Assembly: GCF_000143535.2 (NCBI RefSeq)
Contig: NC_037315.1
Location: forward strand, 2,108,001-2,172,000
Length of the DNA stretch: 64,000 nucleotides
From: Botrytis cinerea B05.10
Lineage: Eukaryota > Ascomycota > Leotiomycetes > Helotiales > Sclerotiniaceae
Reading direction: 5' to 3'
The translations under genes were made by a program, and so were the position numbers. Positions 12,097 to 24,512 of this stretch are shown here, piece after piece. The stretch's first letter is position 1; every line of letters starts with the position of its first letter. Under the pieces are notes generated by a model, which saw only the letters and a program-made list of their open reading frames with translations, made no database searches and was not told the origin of the DNA.

Positions 12097-12714
12097 ATGG
12101 CATTTCATCGCGTCCAAACCTGGTACCCATCATTCAACGACATCCAGCCAGATCCCAACTCACCTTTCCGCAATGTCGTCCCCCAAGTCCTCGATATCCC
12201 TTTGAATCCCCAAGAGATACGCTATAGAGAAATATGCGGCATGTTAAAATATGCTGAAGACAACAAGAGAGCAGTCACGAAAGACAAGAAGAAATATTCT
12301 CGAGAACTCCGAGTCGCATTGATGAGATTGGATGTGGGAGGAGGAGAGGGGAGGAATGGAAGGGAAAGAATGAGGAAAGTGGTTTTGTTGCAAAAGGTGG
12401 TGCAGTCACACCAGAGTTATAAGAATGGTCTGATGGTGTGTGAGGGTGAGTTATGGAGGAAGGAGAAGGAATTGAAGGGGTTGTTGAAATTGCGGGCTCA
12501 GGAGAATGGGAATGCGGGTTATTATGAGGGTAGAAATTGGTGGTTTGTGGCGGAGGCAGAGGAAAGTGATGAAGAGGATGATGATGAGGATGATGATGAG
12601 GATAATGATGATGATGATGAAATGGATGAGGGAGATGAAGGTGAAGAAACGGAAGGAATGGAACTAGAATGTTTGAGTGAGGAAGATGAGGATGAGGAAA
12701 TGGAGATAGAATGA
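12097..12714 (+). CDS. Hypothetical protein with a long Asp/Glu tail
   Basis: No family recognised. Single exon of 205 aa. The ATG is preceded by CCTAAA, with a C/T-rich leader upstream. Residues 1-60 read as folded sequence with Trp, Tyr and Pro (VQTWYPSFNDIQPDPNSPF). Residues 60-140 are Lys/Arg/Glu-rich and probably helical. After a GRNWWFVAEAEE segment the last 50 residues are almost entirely Asp/Glu, encoded by an imperfect GATGAT/GAGGAT repeat at 12560-12640. Acidic tails of this kind occur in histone-binding, nucleolar and chromatin proteins, but composition alone does not assign a function. The gene lies about 625 bp downstream of the repeat orphan on the same strand. Length and composition make it a probable but unproven gene. 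Confidence 0.6.
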   Translation: MAFHRVQTWYPSFNDIQPDPNSPFRNVVPQVLDIPLNPQEIRYREICGMLKYAEDNKRAVTKDKKKYSRELRVALMRLDVGGGEGRNGRERMRKVVLLQKVVQSHQSYKNGLMVCEGELWRKEKELKGLLKLRAQENGNAGYYEGRNWWFVAEAEESDEEDDDEDDDEDNDDDDEMDEGDEGEETEGMELECLSEEDEDEEMEIE

Positions 12715-14873
12715 GGTACACTGTACATATATTTGAGCAGTGCAAAGGTGACCATACCTATCAAGTTTGAACATGTGAATTTTACATCCATCCGTCGCCC
12801 ACGTCTAACATCAAATAATTCTATTTCAAATAGTGGATTCTGACTTAAATCTCGAAGTTTCCGGCGACTATCGTCTTATGCAACCTTAGAAGAGATAATC
12901 CAAAGAAGTGGGGCATGTTATGATGCGAAGCGAGGACATTGGGAAGAGGGGGGGGGGGGGGAAATTTACGAAATAACAGCCATTCAATTAACACAGAAAC
13001 AAATATTCATAAATTCAATTCATAATTAAAAATCGAAACATTTATCCCTCCACATCATACTTTCATTTCAGTCTTACGTATGACCGTAAAATATGTGATG
13101 CCAAGTCAATGCAGTCTTGATTTTGGTCACTTCATGCACTCCACGACACTTAACAATTAAACTCAAATTTTGAGAGTTTTTTTTTAAACAGCGCTAATAA
13201 GTACCATCAGAACTTTTATACACAAATCACAGATTTCTAATCTATGGTAAGGCGAAGAAGCTTAGACGCGGCAAAAATCGAAGCGCGACAAACCCCACGA
13301 AGCGAGACAACGACAACGACAACGACAACGACACCCCAGCCCGCATCCAATCACACAAACTCAATCCACCACCTAGACTTACACAGACCCACTCTATGCT
13401 CCTCCTCTCAAAAGAAAAAACCAAAAATATCAACATCAAAAAAACCAAAACAAAGGGGCTCAGTGTGAACACCGAGCACGGTAACAAGCCGTAGGATTTT
13501 GTTCCTCCTCCTAGAGCGAAGTTCTCGTTGGAAGCGTAATTAGTTCATCTAGTATTTGTCTGTGGGGACCTGCTGTATGTCTGCGTTGCACGATGTTGAA
13601 TCGTCAGGAGTGGAATCAAACCACTGCACCACACCACGTTGCCATTCCCATGTATACGCCTAATGTGCTGGAGAGAAGCTTGCTGGGAACTATATAGTAG
13701 AAGTCAGAGTGATGGAAAGATGAATGCTTGGGTGGATGAACGTTGGATTGCCTCGGGATTGTAGACTCATCACTTTGTCGTCGTGTTGTATATCACGGGC
13801 GCATATTCTCGCAGGGGATGATATCGCAGGTTTTTATTATCCAGGATGTCTTACTGGCACATCACTCCTTATTTCTAGGTATACTACGAGCTCTCGCGCC
13901 ATCTCGTGAGTCTCGTTGTCACAAGACTTAACAGCAATTAACAACCTCTCATATCAAACTACGGCGCACATCGAATCGATGACCTTCAACGAGCCACGGC
14001 ACAGTATCATGAACTCGTCAGATGGCAGCAACAAGGCAGCGACTACATATACCCAATATCGGAGCCAAGCTTCTTTGAATCTTTGTTTAAAGTATCTATT
14101 AATGAACTAACGATATCAACAAGAAACATTGCAATTTGAAGAATTTTCATATTGAACGAAATCATGCTCATCGCGTTAGAAGGAAATGATCGAAGCACAG
14201 TCTATGTATCCTCTTATTGGTCTTACTGCGGAATCTCTTTCCCGTCCAATAGCCCAATACTTGGGAAACTTTTTCATCCTCGCGAATCTCTTCTATTTCC
14301 CAACCCGCACCTCACTTCTATGCGATGCCTCGCGCATTCGGTTCCTCCGCTTCACAGCCATCAAAGCCCCTGTTACATTGTGGAAACGCATGCAGATGGA
14401 CTGACACATGAATCACATGCGAGATTTGCGCAGTAGAAATGGGTATCCGAACTTGACTTGTATCTTGACTGGGTGTAGGTGACATCTGTTATCCAAGCAT
14501 ATGTAGCCGGGACAGGGAATGGACGTCAAAGATCACAATGCCAAACTGAATATACAGGTAGATTGTTCCGGTCGAGAAGTATCACCATTCTTTCACAAAC
14601 TGATTTGCGGATTCTAGAAGATGCACAACCTGCATTGACTCATTGACGCCATTCGTCAATTGATACCCTCAAATGCTGTCGCGTAAGCCAATCCCACAAT
14701 CATTGCAGCTTTCACTGCATAACATTAAGCTCAGCATCGATGTAGAATCAACATTCCCACATATCTTCCCACTTTCCCTCCTTCCTAGCACATCTTGCGT
14801 TGAACAACCCCGACTAACCACCTCTCAAAATCACCTAGGCGTCACCAACTGTCCTCAATATCCTTTCCGACGC
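12715..14873. other. 2.2-kb region without a supported gene
   Basis: It contains a 13-nt G run (12949-12961), a CGACAA array (13307-13332) and AT-rich unique sequence. On the minus strand near 13590-13650 a short sequence resembles pol III A-box and B-box words but does not fold as a tRNA. No coding exon chain was found. Confidence 0.55.
12949..12961. repeat. Poly-G run
   Basis: Thirteen consecutive G residues follow GGGAAGA. The length of such a run may be uncertain in assembly. Confidence 0.8.
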
Positions 14874-15161
14874 CTATGCCTCTTCTGCCCCACTTTTCAC
14901 CATTTCACCCAGATACTCCAGCTTGGCAATCACTTCCTCTACACCCTCTAGCCCATTATCCCTGAGTATCTCTTCATACTTCTCCAACTTCTTCTGAGCC
15001 CTTTCACACAATGTTTTCTCTGTCATCTTCTGCGATGCCTGTACTTTGTATGCTTCGAGCAGTAGATCTTTACTCTTGATTACTTCGAGAAGCGCGTTGC
15101 GCTCCTTAATCGCACTGCACAGGGCTGCCACGATGGTTAATTCGTGTGGTTGCGCTGCCAT
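14874..15161 (-). CDS. Small coiled-coil protein, unknown function
   Basis: No family recognised. Single exon of 95 aa, starting at the ATG at 15161 (MAAQPHELTI). Residues 8-75 are rich in Ala, Leu, Lys and Glu with heptad-like spacing of Leu, Ile and Val, consistent with a helical coiled coil. The protein ends in a short acidic tail (KSGAEEA). The frame is open further upstream, but with sequence that is not protein-like, so the internal ATG is preferred. Its isolation in a gene-poor stretch and lack of a known domain limit confidence. Confidence 0.55.
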   Translation of the reverse strand: MAAQPHELTIVAALCSAIKERNALLEVIKSKDLLLEAYKVQASQKMTEKTLCERAQKKLEKYEEILRDNGLEGVEEVIAKLEYLGEMVKSGAEEA

Positions 15162-16516
15162 TTTTGTAGAATGTTTGATGTTAGAAGCCAAGAGTTGGAT
15201 CGGGTAAGGCTTGGGGTACTTATAGTAAGATTGAGTGTTGTTGTTTGCCAAACAGTCTTGTGAAGTTTGTAACAAGATAACTAAGATTGGATGTTGTGGT
15301 TTGTCAAACAGCCCGTGAGGTCTTCTAATGGCCAGTGTCTCTTTGTGTCAAGTTTGCATTATCATACTTCTTGTTTTTCAACGTCCCACTATCTTCTAGC
15401 GAGTATTGAAAAAAGGGAATTTTCTTGAATCGCTAGATAACACCATCGTTATTCTCAAAGGTACTCCACACAGTTTCTACATCTACTAGCAAGGTCTATA
15501 GAAGCCCAAAATTGCTCTAGGTTTTCACTGTTTTCTCTCTAAGACAATCAAATCAGAAGCGGTCGCCTAGAATATTAACTAGCAAGATTCAAACATGCCA
15601 TTTTTGTTTGACGTAAAGGTATGTACATGACCATCTTCAAGATATTATCCTCACAAATACCTCTGGGTTCATTTGTTTCGAGTTCAAAAGCCCCATCGAC
15701 GATGATTAGCATCCATTCTACTCCGTATTCGCTTCGCGGAATGACGAGATCCCTTCCAACCTCCTCAGCGATCCGTCACACAAAGCGGAAGGTGAACTAC
15801 CCAAGCCCAGCGACAATGCCGTCCCCGCTACCCTAGACGAATATTAACCACTAGCTTCCATGAAAGCTTCTCAAAGAATCCATCAACACGTATTGCATGT
15901 AAAAGTAATTATAAATTATCGGAAGGAATTCGATTCGGACATCGAGTATGAGAAATCAACCTTTTGGAAACCAGTATTAATTCTCTAGAAGTAATTAGGT
16001 TGCTTTCAGGAACTCTGCAGGAAGATATCGTTTCCTGAGTTTTGGGGAAAGGGTGAGGAGGGTATTGCGAGCATGTAAAATTCCAAAGATATTCTTGAAA
16101 CGGGAAAGAAGATGCTGTTTTTAACCCTGAGGTCGAAGAATTTGGATTCTGAGATCCATCAGCTGTTGACCGAGAAGCAGTCGACAGTAGGAAATGAGCC
16201 GCTTGAAACTTATGCTTGATGAATTTGTATTGGGATGAAAAATCAGTGAGAGAGACATTACTTTTCACTAAACTCACTATGGTTGAGACAATCTCAATAG
16301 TACCTAGATCTCCCAACTCAGCCTACGGCATCATCTCATATTTGCATTGATGGCCTATCTCAAGCAGAGTATTCTCGGTCATTTATTCTTCGTCAAGAGG
16401 TACTCGAGAAATAGTGATTCCCTAGGAATATCGTGAAAGGGAATAAGATTCCACTGGCAGTACTTTTTTTCTAGGGCGATGATCCTGGACTGTGTACCCT
16501 CACTATCATTCATTCA
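15162..16516. other. Intergenic region downstream of the amino-acid permease
   Basis: No convincing gene. A 135-codon minus-strand frame at 16316-15909 begins MGDLGTIEIVSTIVSL, loosely like the N-terminal helix of some fungal NACHT/ankyrin proteins. It then becomes unstructured and has no continuation, so it is not called. Confidence 0.5.
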
Positions 16517-18654
16517 TTATTCCACATGCATTTCTTTCTTTCCGAATCCCATCATAATTTTCACTTCCTCCCAGAACGATATGTGTTTTTCAGCCACAGA
16601 CGCTTCGTACGCATCGATGATAGGTCTTTCCCATACAAGATCCGCCTCTTCTGGCTTCACAACTTTGGTCTTCTTGATGATTTTCCATCCCCCGTAAAGC
16701 AATGGACAGACGAATACCATGGTGTAGTAAGAGAAAAATGTTCCGGTATCCCACCCTACTCTTGGTCAGTCTTGTTTTCTCATTTTTAATAATCAGCATG
16801 CAGAAGAGGGCGCAAAGAGAACTCACATCCTGGCAAAAATGTAGTGTATCCATAACACCCCACTGTGAGAATCATTGCCACAAGTCCCGCCCAGGCACAA
16901 TAAGGTTGATACCAACCTACATAGGGCAGAGTACTTCTATCAATACCCTGTGTCTTCAATGCTCGAAAGAAGAATATGTAGATAGTACACATGCAAATGT
17001 AGTCTATGATTTGCGAGGCTTCGGTAAGATTTGCAAGCCACGTGATGACTTGAGACGAACTGCTGCCCACAGCAAGGAAACTCAAAAAGGGAAATATCAT
17101 GGTGACGCAAAAGCAGTAGATGGGAACACCGGACTTGGTGCATTTGCGGAGGAAACGTGGGGCGTGCCCATCGAGCGAGAGGCTGTATAATGTACGACAT
17201 GCGCAATAACTTTGGTACTGTCAGTATCTTCTAGAACACCATTGCATAAGAGAGGAGAACAACATACACATAGGAATTACCAGCGGAAAAGATACTTGTC
17301 ACAAGTAATGCATTTGTAATATGCGGAAGTACACCAATTCCCATATTTTGCATAGCAATAACGTAGGGACTTGAAGCCGCAGTTCCAGTCTCCGAGCCAC
17401 CAGCCGAAAGGTAAGCAATTAGTTTCTTATCGTTGTATGGAATTACTATTCCGCATGCTAGAGCTCCTCCAATAAAGAAGACTCCAAATCTCCAGTAGAT
17501 CGTCTTGAAAGCTCGCTTGAGGTTCTTGCGGGGGTGCGCGGCTTCACCCGACATCATAGCAATGTATTCTAGATAATTGTTAGGGTTGCATGTCTATACA
17601 TTCTTAATACAATTCCAGCTTGATTTAACGCACCAGGCCCAACAATAGTGAACGCGGCTTTCCATAATGCGGCAAGAAATCCTTCAAATCTACCCAAAGA
17701 TCCCGTGGTGACGTATTCGGCAAATGCACCCTGTGGATCATTGATTAGCACGAAGACAAACTTAGGAATTGCGAGGTAATTACAGGTTCTTTCCAATAAC
17801 GGAATCCATATGCATCGTGTTTTGGATTTCCTCCGACCATTGTGATAAATGTGAAGGAAAATATCATAGCGATCAACACTACCTTGCCACCAGACAGCCA
17901 AAACTCACTTTCTCCATACCATTTAACAGCAAAAATGTTGATGACACTACTATAGTCAGAGATCATATCTGGGGACGGAGAATTAAACTTACCCATAGAG
18001 AAATATGCACCCAGCACAGATTGCTGCTAAGGGTATATTATCACTGTTTTAACGCATTAGATATGTACAAGTGCGACGGTCGGTTGAAGAAAGGAGCTAA
18101 AGATACATACCTCCAAAAAGTCAACACTAAATTCAATGCGCTAATCTCCCATGGAATCAATATAGCCTCTAGATCAGATCCCCATTAGCACCTATCCACA
18201 TACTTCGTAGATTCTCGCATGCAATTGAAGACTACTCACCATAAAGGAAGAAATTCCACCCCAGCATAAACCCAAAGGCTTCGTCAACCCATTTACTACC
18301 CATCCTCACAAAACTCCCACTAACCGGCATGAAGACCGACATCTCAGCCATACAGTTATTGACCAATCCAAGGAAACAACTGTATAAGATGAAAGCAATG
18401 AATAGAGATGCCGGTCCACCTTGTGTAAGCCCCGAACCAATGGATACGAACAAAGCTGTACCAATTGAACCACCAATGGTTACCATTTGAATTTGTCTTC
18501 CCGAAAGTTCTCGTTTGAGACCATCGAAATCTTCGGATATAAGCCCTTCTGTTTGAACATCATTGCCATTGTAGTTTGGAAGAGCTTTTTCGCCATAACC
18601 CGCGGACTCTTCAGGCTGACTTGCCACAGGACTGTGACCAGACTTCTCGTCCAT
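16517..18654 (-). CDS. Amino-acid permease (APC superfamily, fungal YAT family, Dip5-like)
   Basis: Plasma-membrane proton-coupled amino-acid importer. Eight exons: 18654-18240, 18168-18111, 18043-17993, 17949-17784, 17730-17634, 17568-17268, 17209-16827 and 16755-16517 (1710 nt, 569 aa). Introns are 43-71 nt with CTGAC/CTAAC branch sites, and all phases agree. A hydrophilic N-terminus of about 60 residues precedes the first membrane helix, which carries the family signature (MVTIGGSIGTALFVSIGSGL). Later diagnostic pieces are PVSGSFVRMGSKWVDEAFGF, EYIAMMSGEAAHPRKN after TM5-6, FSAGNSYVYCACRTLYSL, and FFSYYTM near the last helix. About 12 membrane segments and the length fit the family. The sequence most resembles dicarboxylic amino-acid permeases (Dip5), but substrate specificity cannot be read from sequence alone. 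A 43-nt intron (17992-17950) is unusually short but has a clean GTAAGT/CTGAC/TAG set. Confidence 0.93.
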
Positions 18655-19711
18655 AACGAATAGTAGTCCCCCAGAATTTACTGAAATAAAGAGCAGAACC
18701 AATAGGGATAAAGTCAAGAGGAAGAGAAAGAGAAGGAGAAGGAAGGAGATATTATGCTCATTGCAAGGGAAAACTCTACCTCTATAGGTAAGAAAGATAC
18801 TTGATCTCTAGCAGAATGGCAGGAGCATCCTCGCATTCAAGGTAGTAGTGATTGGATCTTGGCCGCTGGTAGTTGTAATCGAATCACAGCTTTAGATTTC
18901 GACCTAGGGCGGTGACCCCGATCTCATCATTTCCTCATTAGGAATATATGCACGGAGCAAGGTTTAGATGATTACTGCAGTAGATACGACTACTCGATTT
19001 GTCGGTATCGGGCGATGTCTTAACGAAACTGGAGAGGAAACCGGGTTCGGTCAACCAACATTGATACGCGGCTCGATAAGACGAAGATAAAGGTCGATAA
19101 GAATCCCATTTTACGTTTACGTTACATGTGGCCATTTAATCCCTAGAATCCTACAATACTCGCCGGCCTTTACTTTCCTATTGTAATGATTCTACTCGTA
19201 CGTAGCCATTGCTAATCTTTTCCAAGCATATCTGGGTATCATTGCCAAGACCGACGGATAAATTGATGCAACGCTTTTGTTTTTCGACCCCGCGAGTTTA
19301 CATCCGGAGGGCCCGTGGGGGACGTGCAATTCGCCTTTCCGCTGTTAGTCCCCCCGGTAATTAATTTACCTGACCCGTCGGGATGTTTTCTTTCCACTCC
19401 ACCGCTCCCCTCAGCTCTTGTAATCTTACCTAATGAACACGGCTCGTGCTGCCAGAAGGCATGCAACTCCGAAGCTGGATGCATATACCAAAAGATGGCA
19501 TACTGCAAGGGGACTAACTTGGTTTTTTAGCGGCGGAGTTGGATACTTTCTGGCTGCACGGAAATTGTCTCTTCTACCTATTTGTCACTCAATGCGAAGC
19601 ACAACGTCATTGCTGCGATTGATACAAAGAGTTAGACCTCACTATCACATTTGGTTTTGTGCATCCAAACAATCGTGTGCCAAATCATTATATTAAGTAA
19701 GTCTATTGCCT
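18655..19711. other. Intergenic region between the permease and TRS130
   Basis: No gene visible. The first 150 nt hold the permease promoter and leader, with an AG/CT-rich tract (18710-18750). The remainder is presumably the TRS130 3' end and spacer. Confidence 0.5.
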
Positions 19712-22700
19712 TCAATCAATCACAATGCCTCCAACGCCCGCTGGTCTTCTCTCACTTTCTAGCAACCAAGCTCCGCCTTGCGGACCACTAGCGTCTAAAC
19801 TCATAGTCGTCTTCCTAGCATCACTTATAATTCTAATAGTCTCGCCAGTATTCTTACAGTCAGTTTCGCAAGTTACAGGCCGTGGTTTATTCTTCACACC
19901 TTCCTCTCCACCGCCTGATGATCCTGGCCTAACACTTTTGGTAGCGGGAATTGGTTTGATCTCTACAGTAGGATATTGTAAGAACCCTTCTCTGAGAGGG
20001 ATCAGCACGATAGGGAAAGTCAGTTTATGACTCCCTCCATCTACAGCTCTGGGGACTTTGAAGTGACCTTTTCGCCGACCACCAATAAGCCATGTATCTG
20101 ATGGACCTGTGACCTCAAATACAAATTCTATATCTTCCCCTGGGCTTGTGGCATCGTCTTGAGAGACAGTATCCCAGTTCCTCGTCGATTTAAGGTGCAA
20201 TGATGCTGGCATTGGCTCGTTTGCTGCTGCTACAGCACAACTAGAGGCTACTGATGCTATTTGAAGTAGCCGTAGGTCAGCAGTATGCACCACCATCACC
20301 GAAGGGATATCCACAGGTATTACAATAGATCGGCTTTTTGAGATTGCAGCCCCGTCGATGGATAGGAGAGGTAAAGGGATCACAGGGTTTTGCTTCTGCC
20401 ATTCTTGAAGTATGTTGCAAATGAGGAGAGCAGTGTCTTGGTCTTTTTCAATAGAATTGCCCAGCCCCGAAAAATGATCATGCCATCTGATGTTGAGGAT
20501 AGCTGAAGTAGGTATCTCACCAAGAATGGCTGCCCTTTCAAAGTCGTATGGCGAAAAATGTGATCGAAGTTCCGAAAGAACGACAGGTATGATTAGACGA
20601 GTATATGGTCGTAAGGTGTTACTCCTGAGAAAATCTCCTAGGACTTGAGCCACAACATCATAAACCTCTTCATCAAGACAAATATAATGTAAGATGAGAG
20701 ATAAAGTTCTCGGTTTATGGGACTTCCGTCGAGTAGTTGGGGAAGAAGGCGAATCTGTCTTTATGATTTTGTACAATAGAGACGCTGGTTGATGAGGAAA
20801 TATGGTGAGAGGTCGTGTCAGGCCAAGTCCAGAATGTGCCTCAAATATTTCGGACTTTTCCAACTTGGAACTAAGAAGTCTAAGTGGGCTATTTGTGGAC
20901 GTTGAGATGGTGAATTTAGAAAACAATGCTTTATGTTTGAATACGTCCTGGACATTGACGCCCAGTGGGAGCATAATTGACACCGAAGAAGTGGTAGCAA
21001 AGAAAAAGTCTCCGTCTTTCGTTGTGTACGATATTTCAAGTCGAAGTGTGACTTCGTTCACCTCATGTTCGAGATTGAACGGCACTCGTATTCTTGCATT
21101 ACTCTCTGCTTCCATTGCACCAAAGTGAACAACCCCTGCCTCTTTCTTTTTGGAAATATCAAGTTGCCCGTCGATAACCGCTACCTCACTCGTTTGAAGC
21201 CGCAGCCCAGCTGTTGCCGCACGAATTTGAAGTTGACCATTGATGACAGTATTCCACCCAGACGATAGCTCAATTTCCAAAGAACGATTTTGGTCTAGAT
21301 GCATGCATCTGGAGGAGAAGAGTTTGGTGTTGAAGGCTTCTGCGCGGTGGTAAAGAAGTAGTTTCGGGCATTTGAAGAAATCACTACCTCTTGTCGATAG
21401 ATGCCCAATACTGTCATGCGAATACTCCATGATGATTTTGCTACTGTAGAGAATGACATGTGTAACTTGATAAGAACCAGGGATTGTGATCTATAACCGT
21501 AAGAACATACTCATATTAACAGTATTATTTTCACTTACATTGCTCTGAACGTATAGCATGTTCCACCCTTTTTTGTACAAACGTGCATCTTTTGTTTCGA
21601 GCCAGATTTCGCGACCAGGACCGCCCAATAGCGGAATGACCCTTACTCGGGCCTTATCGACGTTCAATTCTTCCTTCAGTAGATATTGAAGTCGAAGCTG
21701 TAACCCGAAACTATCCTGACTGGAATGATATTGAGGAGTCCCGTCTACTTCAATCTTACTGAAGTAATCCTGTAGTGGAACGTGAATGTCACGGGATAGT
21801 GTTGGTGTTATCAGCAACAATTCATTTAGGTATTTGTCACTGAGCATGACATCTCCTTCGTCAAACGTGCTCATTTGGCCAATTTTGAAGGTTGATTTCC
21901 TGGTAAGTTTGTCTTTCTCCATCATGGCCACTCTCGCAAGAAGTTTCAGTACGACTTTGACATATTCATCGTTACGGCTTAATTCTTTGAGGCACTTAGC
22001 GTACATTACTAATAACGATACTTCAACCTGTGTCCACGAAGCATCTCCGTAAAACGGAGTAATGCGATAAAAATAGGAGGCGGCAGCAGCATAGTCTTCT
22101 AGATGATATTTTAAAATAGCCAGATCTGCCATGCTGGTCTGTACAGACTGGACACGATTTGCTACCGTATAATGCCGGAGTGCTTTATCAGTAAGAGTTT
22201 CGTAGAGACGATAAAAATCGGCTTTATGGTCTAATGCCGTCCGGAGCAACTTGCTGTCAATGCCGTTCAGCGAAGGTGGAAATAGATTTGGGGAAGTTAT
22301 CTCGTCTGTGTTTGATAGCGTCTCTTCATCAAGGTTAACCTCCTCCATGGCTTCCACATCCTCACTTCGATACTTGTTCACATCTTCCCAACCGGCAGTC
22401 CATCCACGCTGTTTACCAATATGTTCTAGAACACTTCGCGAGAGCAGATAGAGTTCGGCTCGGTGAGCAGCAAGGTCCTCTAACCCGTTTTTGAGGAAGG
22501 ACGACGAACTTACACCCGGACCAGGTACGCTGGCTCTCCGACCACCGGGAAACAGCCCGGGACTTGGAGGCTCTCGAGATGATGATCGGAGGGCGAGAGA
22601 AGTCGTCCTAGCAGGATGCATCATGGTTTTAGGTTCGGGGATTGAGGATTTAGGCTCTGCTCCGCCGCCAGGAGGTGCCAGTGTCGAAGGAGGGATAGGC

Positions 22701-24512
22701 AAGGCTTTTGTTGAAGTTTGTGCAAGTATCTGCTGAGCAAGAGAAAATGTGAAAGAGGAAACAACATTTTCAATTACTTGATTCATCACAGGATCTGATT
22801 TAAAATCCGATTTTGCCTTCTCATAGGAAATCTCTTTTTGTGAATGGAAATAAGCACTCCAGATATCCTCACGCATGATACTTGATATAGCACCAATAAA
22901 GTCCATTGCCCGCTTACAGACCTCTCCAAGTACAGCAAGATTTTCAGTGTCATCTGAAGGTTGTGAAGCTGGGAGTCTAGCAGCTACTCCTAGTAAGCTT
23001 GATTCTCGTTGTTCTTTAAGCTTTGCGAGTAAGTCTTCTTGTGTAAACCATGCATTTGCTAATCGTAGTAAGAGAGTTAATTGGCGAGCAAATAAGTAGC
23101 ACCGAAAATCAAATATTGAAACGTCATTCGCAAGAATCAGTTCTCGGTACCTTTTCTTAGATGCGTCAATGGGGATCTCATCCTCCTCCTTCTCGAAAGC
23201 ACCACCCGTAGACTGTAGATCAATCGGTTCTTCTGAGTCTGATCCTGCGCCCTCCAAGCCGATGTCTTTCAAGATTGCCTCTCTAGCCCGCTCTGCCTGG
23301 AGCTTAAGTTCTTCAGTATAAGGTAAGAAAGAACCGCCATGCTGAGTGCCAGGCTCTGCTATAGCTTGGTCTCTAACAATTGTGTCCAAGCCAATGGAAA
23401 GCTCATCATAACCCACTAAGGCATCTTCGATCAAGCCAACGCTCTCAAATCCTCTTGCCAGGCCCTCTTTAAGTACAAAAAATGTACAGAAGTTCCAGCC
23501 AGGCAAAGTTCTTTGACTATCCTTTTCGCGAATGTTCTCTTCATATTGAGTTACCCGCATGTCAAATGACTGCAATATCAAGAATTTGAGCTTCGAAATC
23601 AGATCAATCCAGGCATTCTCATTTTCTTGTGGTGTTTCCGTATAGGATCCAGGAATCGCTGGTACAACACGGGGAAGCATGTTATATGGAACATCGTTGA
23701 TGCCAATGCGAATTTGAGCAATCCGATCAACACCAGACTTCGTTGAGCCATTGAAATCTGCTCTCAACTTCTCGAGAATGGTAGTTGATCCACCGCCTCT
23801 CCAACGTGCCGTAGATTTTTCACTTGTAGATCCAGAGCTACCATCTGCACTTTTCCCACTCGTTGGAGGCTGAGTGGCCGCTGCAGTATTCGGGACGATT
23901 ACATGAACAATGAGGAATTCAAAGTTATCATGGTTTTCCTGCGAAGTGGATTTGCTTGTAGATGATGGGGTGTGCTCCTTTATCCACTCTCGAACCTGCT
24001 TCCGACCCTGAGACTTGTATGTATCATTATCATCACATCGCAGAAAGAGAATCTTCAAGTACGGTGTCTGTCTTAACCCGGGAATCTGGTGTCTGCGGCC
24101 CTTCACAGCCGAATTTGTACTGGATCGAGAGAGTGCAGGGGGCCTGTCAGCAGCTTGGCCAATTGCTTGTGTGCGAAATCCATCATCTGCGCTGATGCCA
24201 GAGTCTGTACTTCTCACTCTCGAGAGGTCGGATGTACTCGAATTAAGGGGCACCGATGGTGCGCTTAGTCCAGAGTCCGGATTGTGTTTGATGAGGTCGA
24301 CATGGAGGGAGGATATGGAACGGAGCGGACCAGCGTGCGATTCCCAGTGTAAGTTTCGCAGAGGAAGTCGAGGTAAAAGCCCTGCCGACAAAAGCGGATA
24401 TACATTATCAGGATCGAAATATTCCACTTCATTGGTTTTAGTAAATGTAACGGGCATAGGGCGTTGAGAGCATGTTACCTGTAACTTTTGAGCTTGACGA
24501 TGGTTGTTCCAT
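19712..24512 (-). CDS. TRS130: TRAPPII complex subunit Trs130/TRAPPC10
   Basis: Large subunit specific to TRAPPII, the tethering complex and guanine-nucleotide exchange factor for Ypt31/Rab11 at the late Golgi (HypC in Aspergillus). Three exons: 24512-24479 (34 nt), 24426-21539 and 21490-19712 (4701 nt, 1566 aa). The tiny first exon encodes MEQPSSSSKVT and joins in phase to VEYFDPDNVYPLL. Starting at the ATG at 24457 instead would place intron sequence in the N-terminus. The second intron (21538-21491, 48 nt) has donor GTAAGT and acceptor ATAG. The conserved N-terminal part contains PLRNLHW and LIVHVIVPN. A Ser/Pro-rich segment lies around residues 630-680, helical repeat-like sequence follows (YHLEDYAAAASYFYRITPFYGD), and the C-terminal beta-rich TRAPPC10-type domain is encoded by exon 3. 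Length fits filamentous-fungal orthologues. Confidence 0.93.

Noticed and set aside
12275..12745. His/Pro-rich minus-strand frame
   Set aside because: It is the antisense of the Asp/Glu-repeat coding sequence.
13590..13650. tRNA-like sequence on the minus strand (TGGTGCAGTGG next to GGTTTGATTCC)
   Set aside because: The A-box and B-box words overlap almost directly, and no cloverleaf with a matching acceptor stem can be drawn.
15909..16316. 135-codon minus-strand frame MGDLGTIEIVSTIVSL
   Set aside because: Only the first 30 residues look ordered, and there is no continuation into a known domain.
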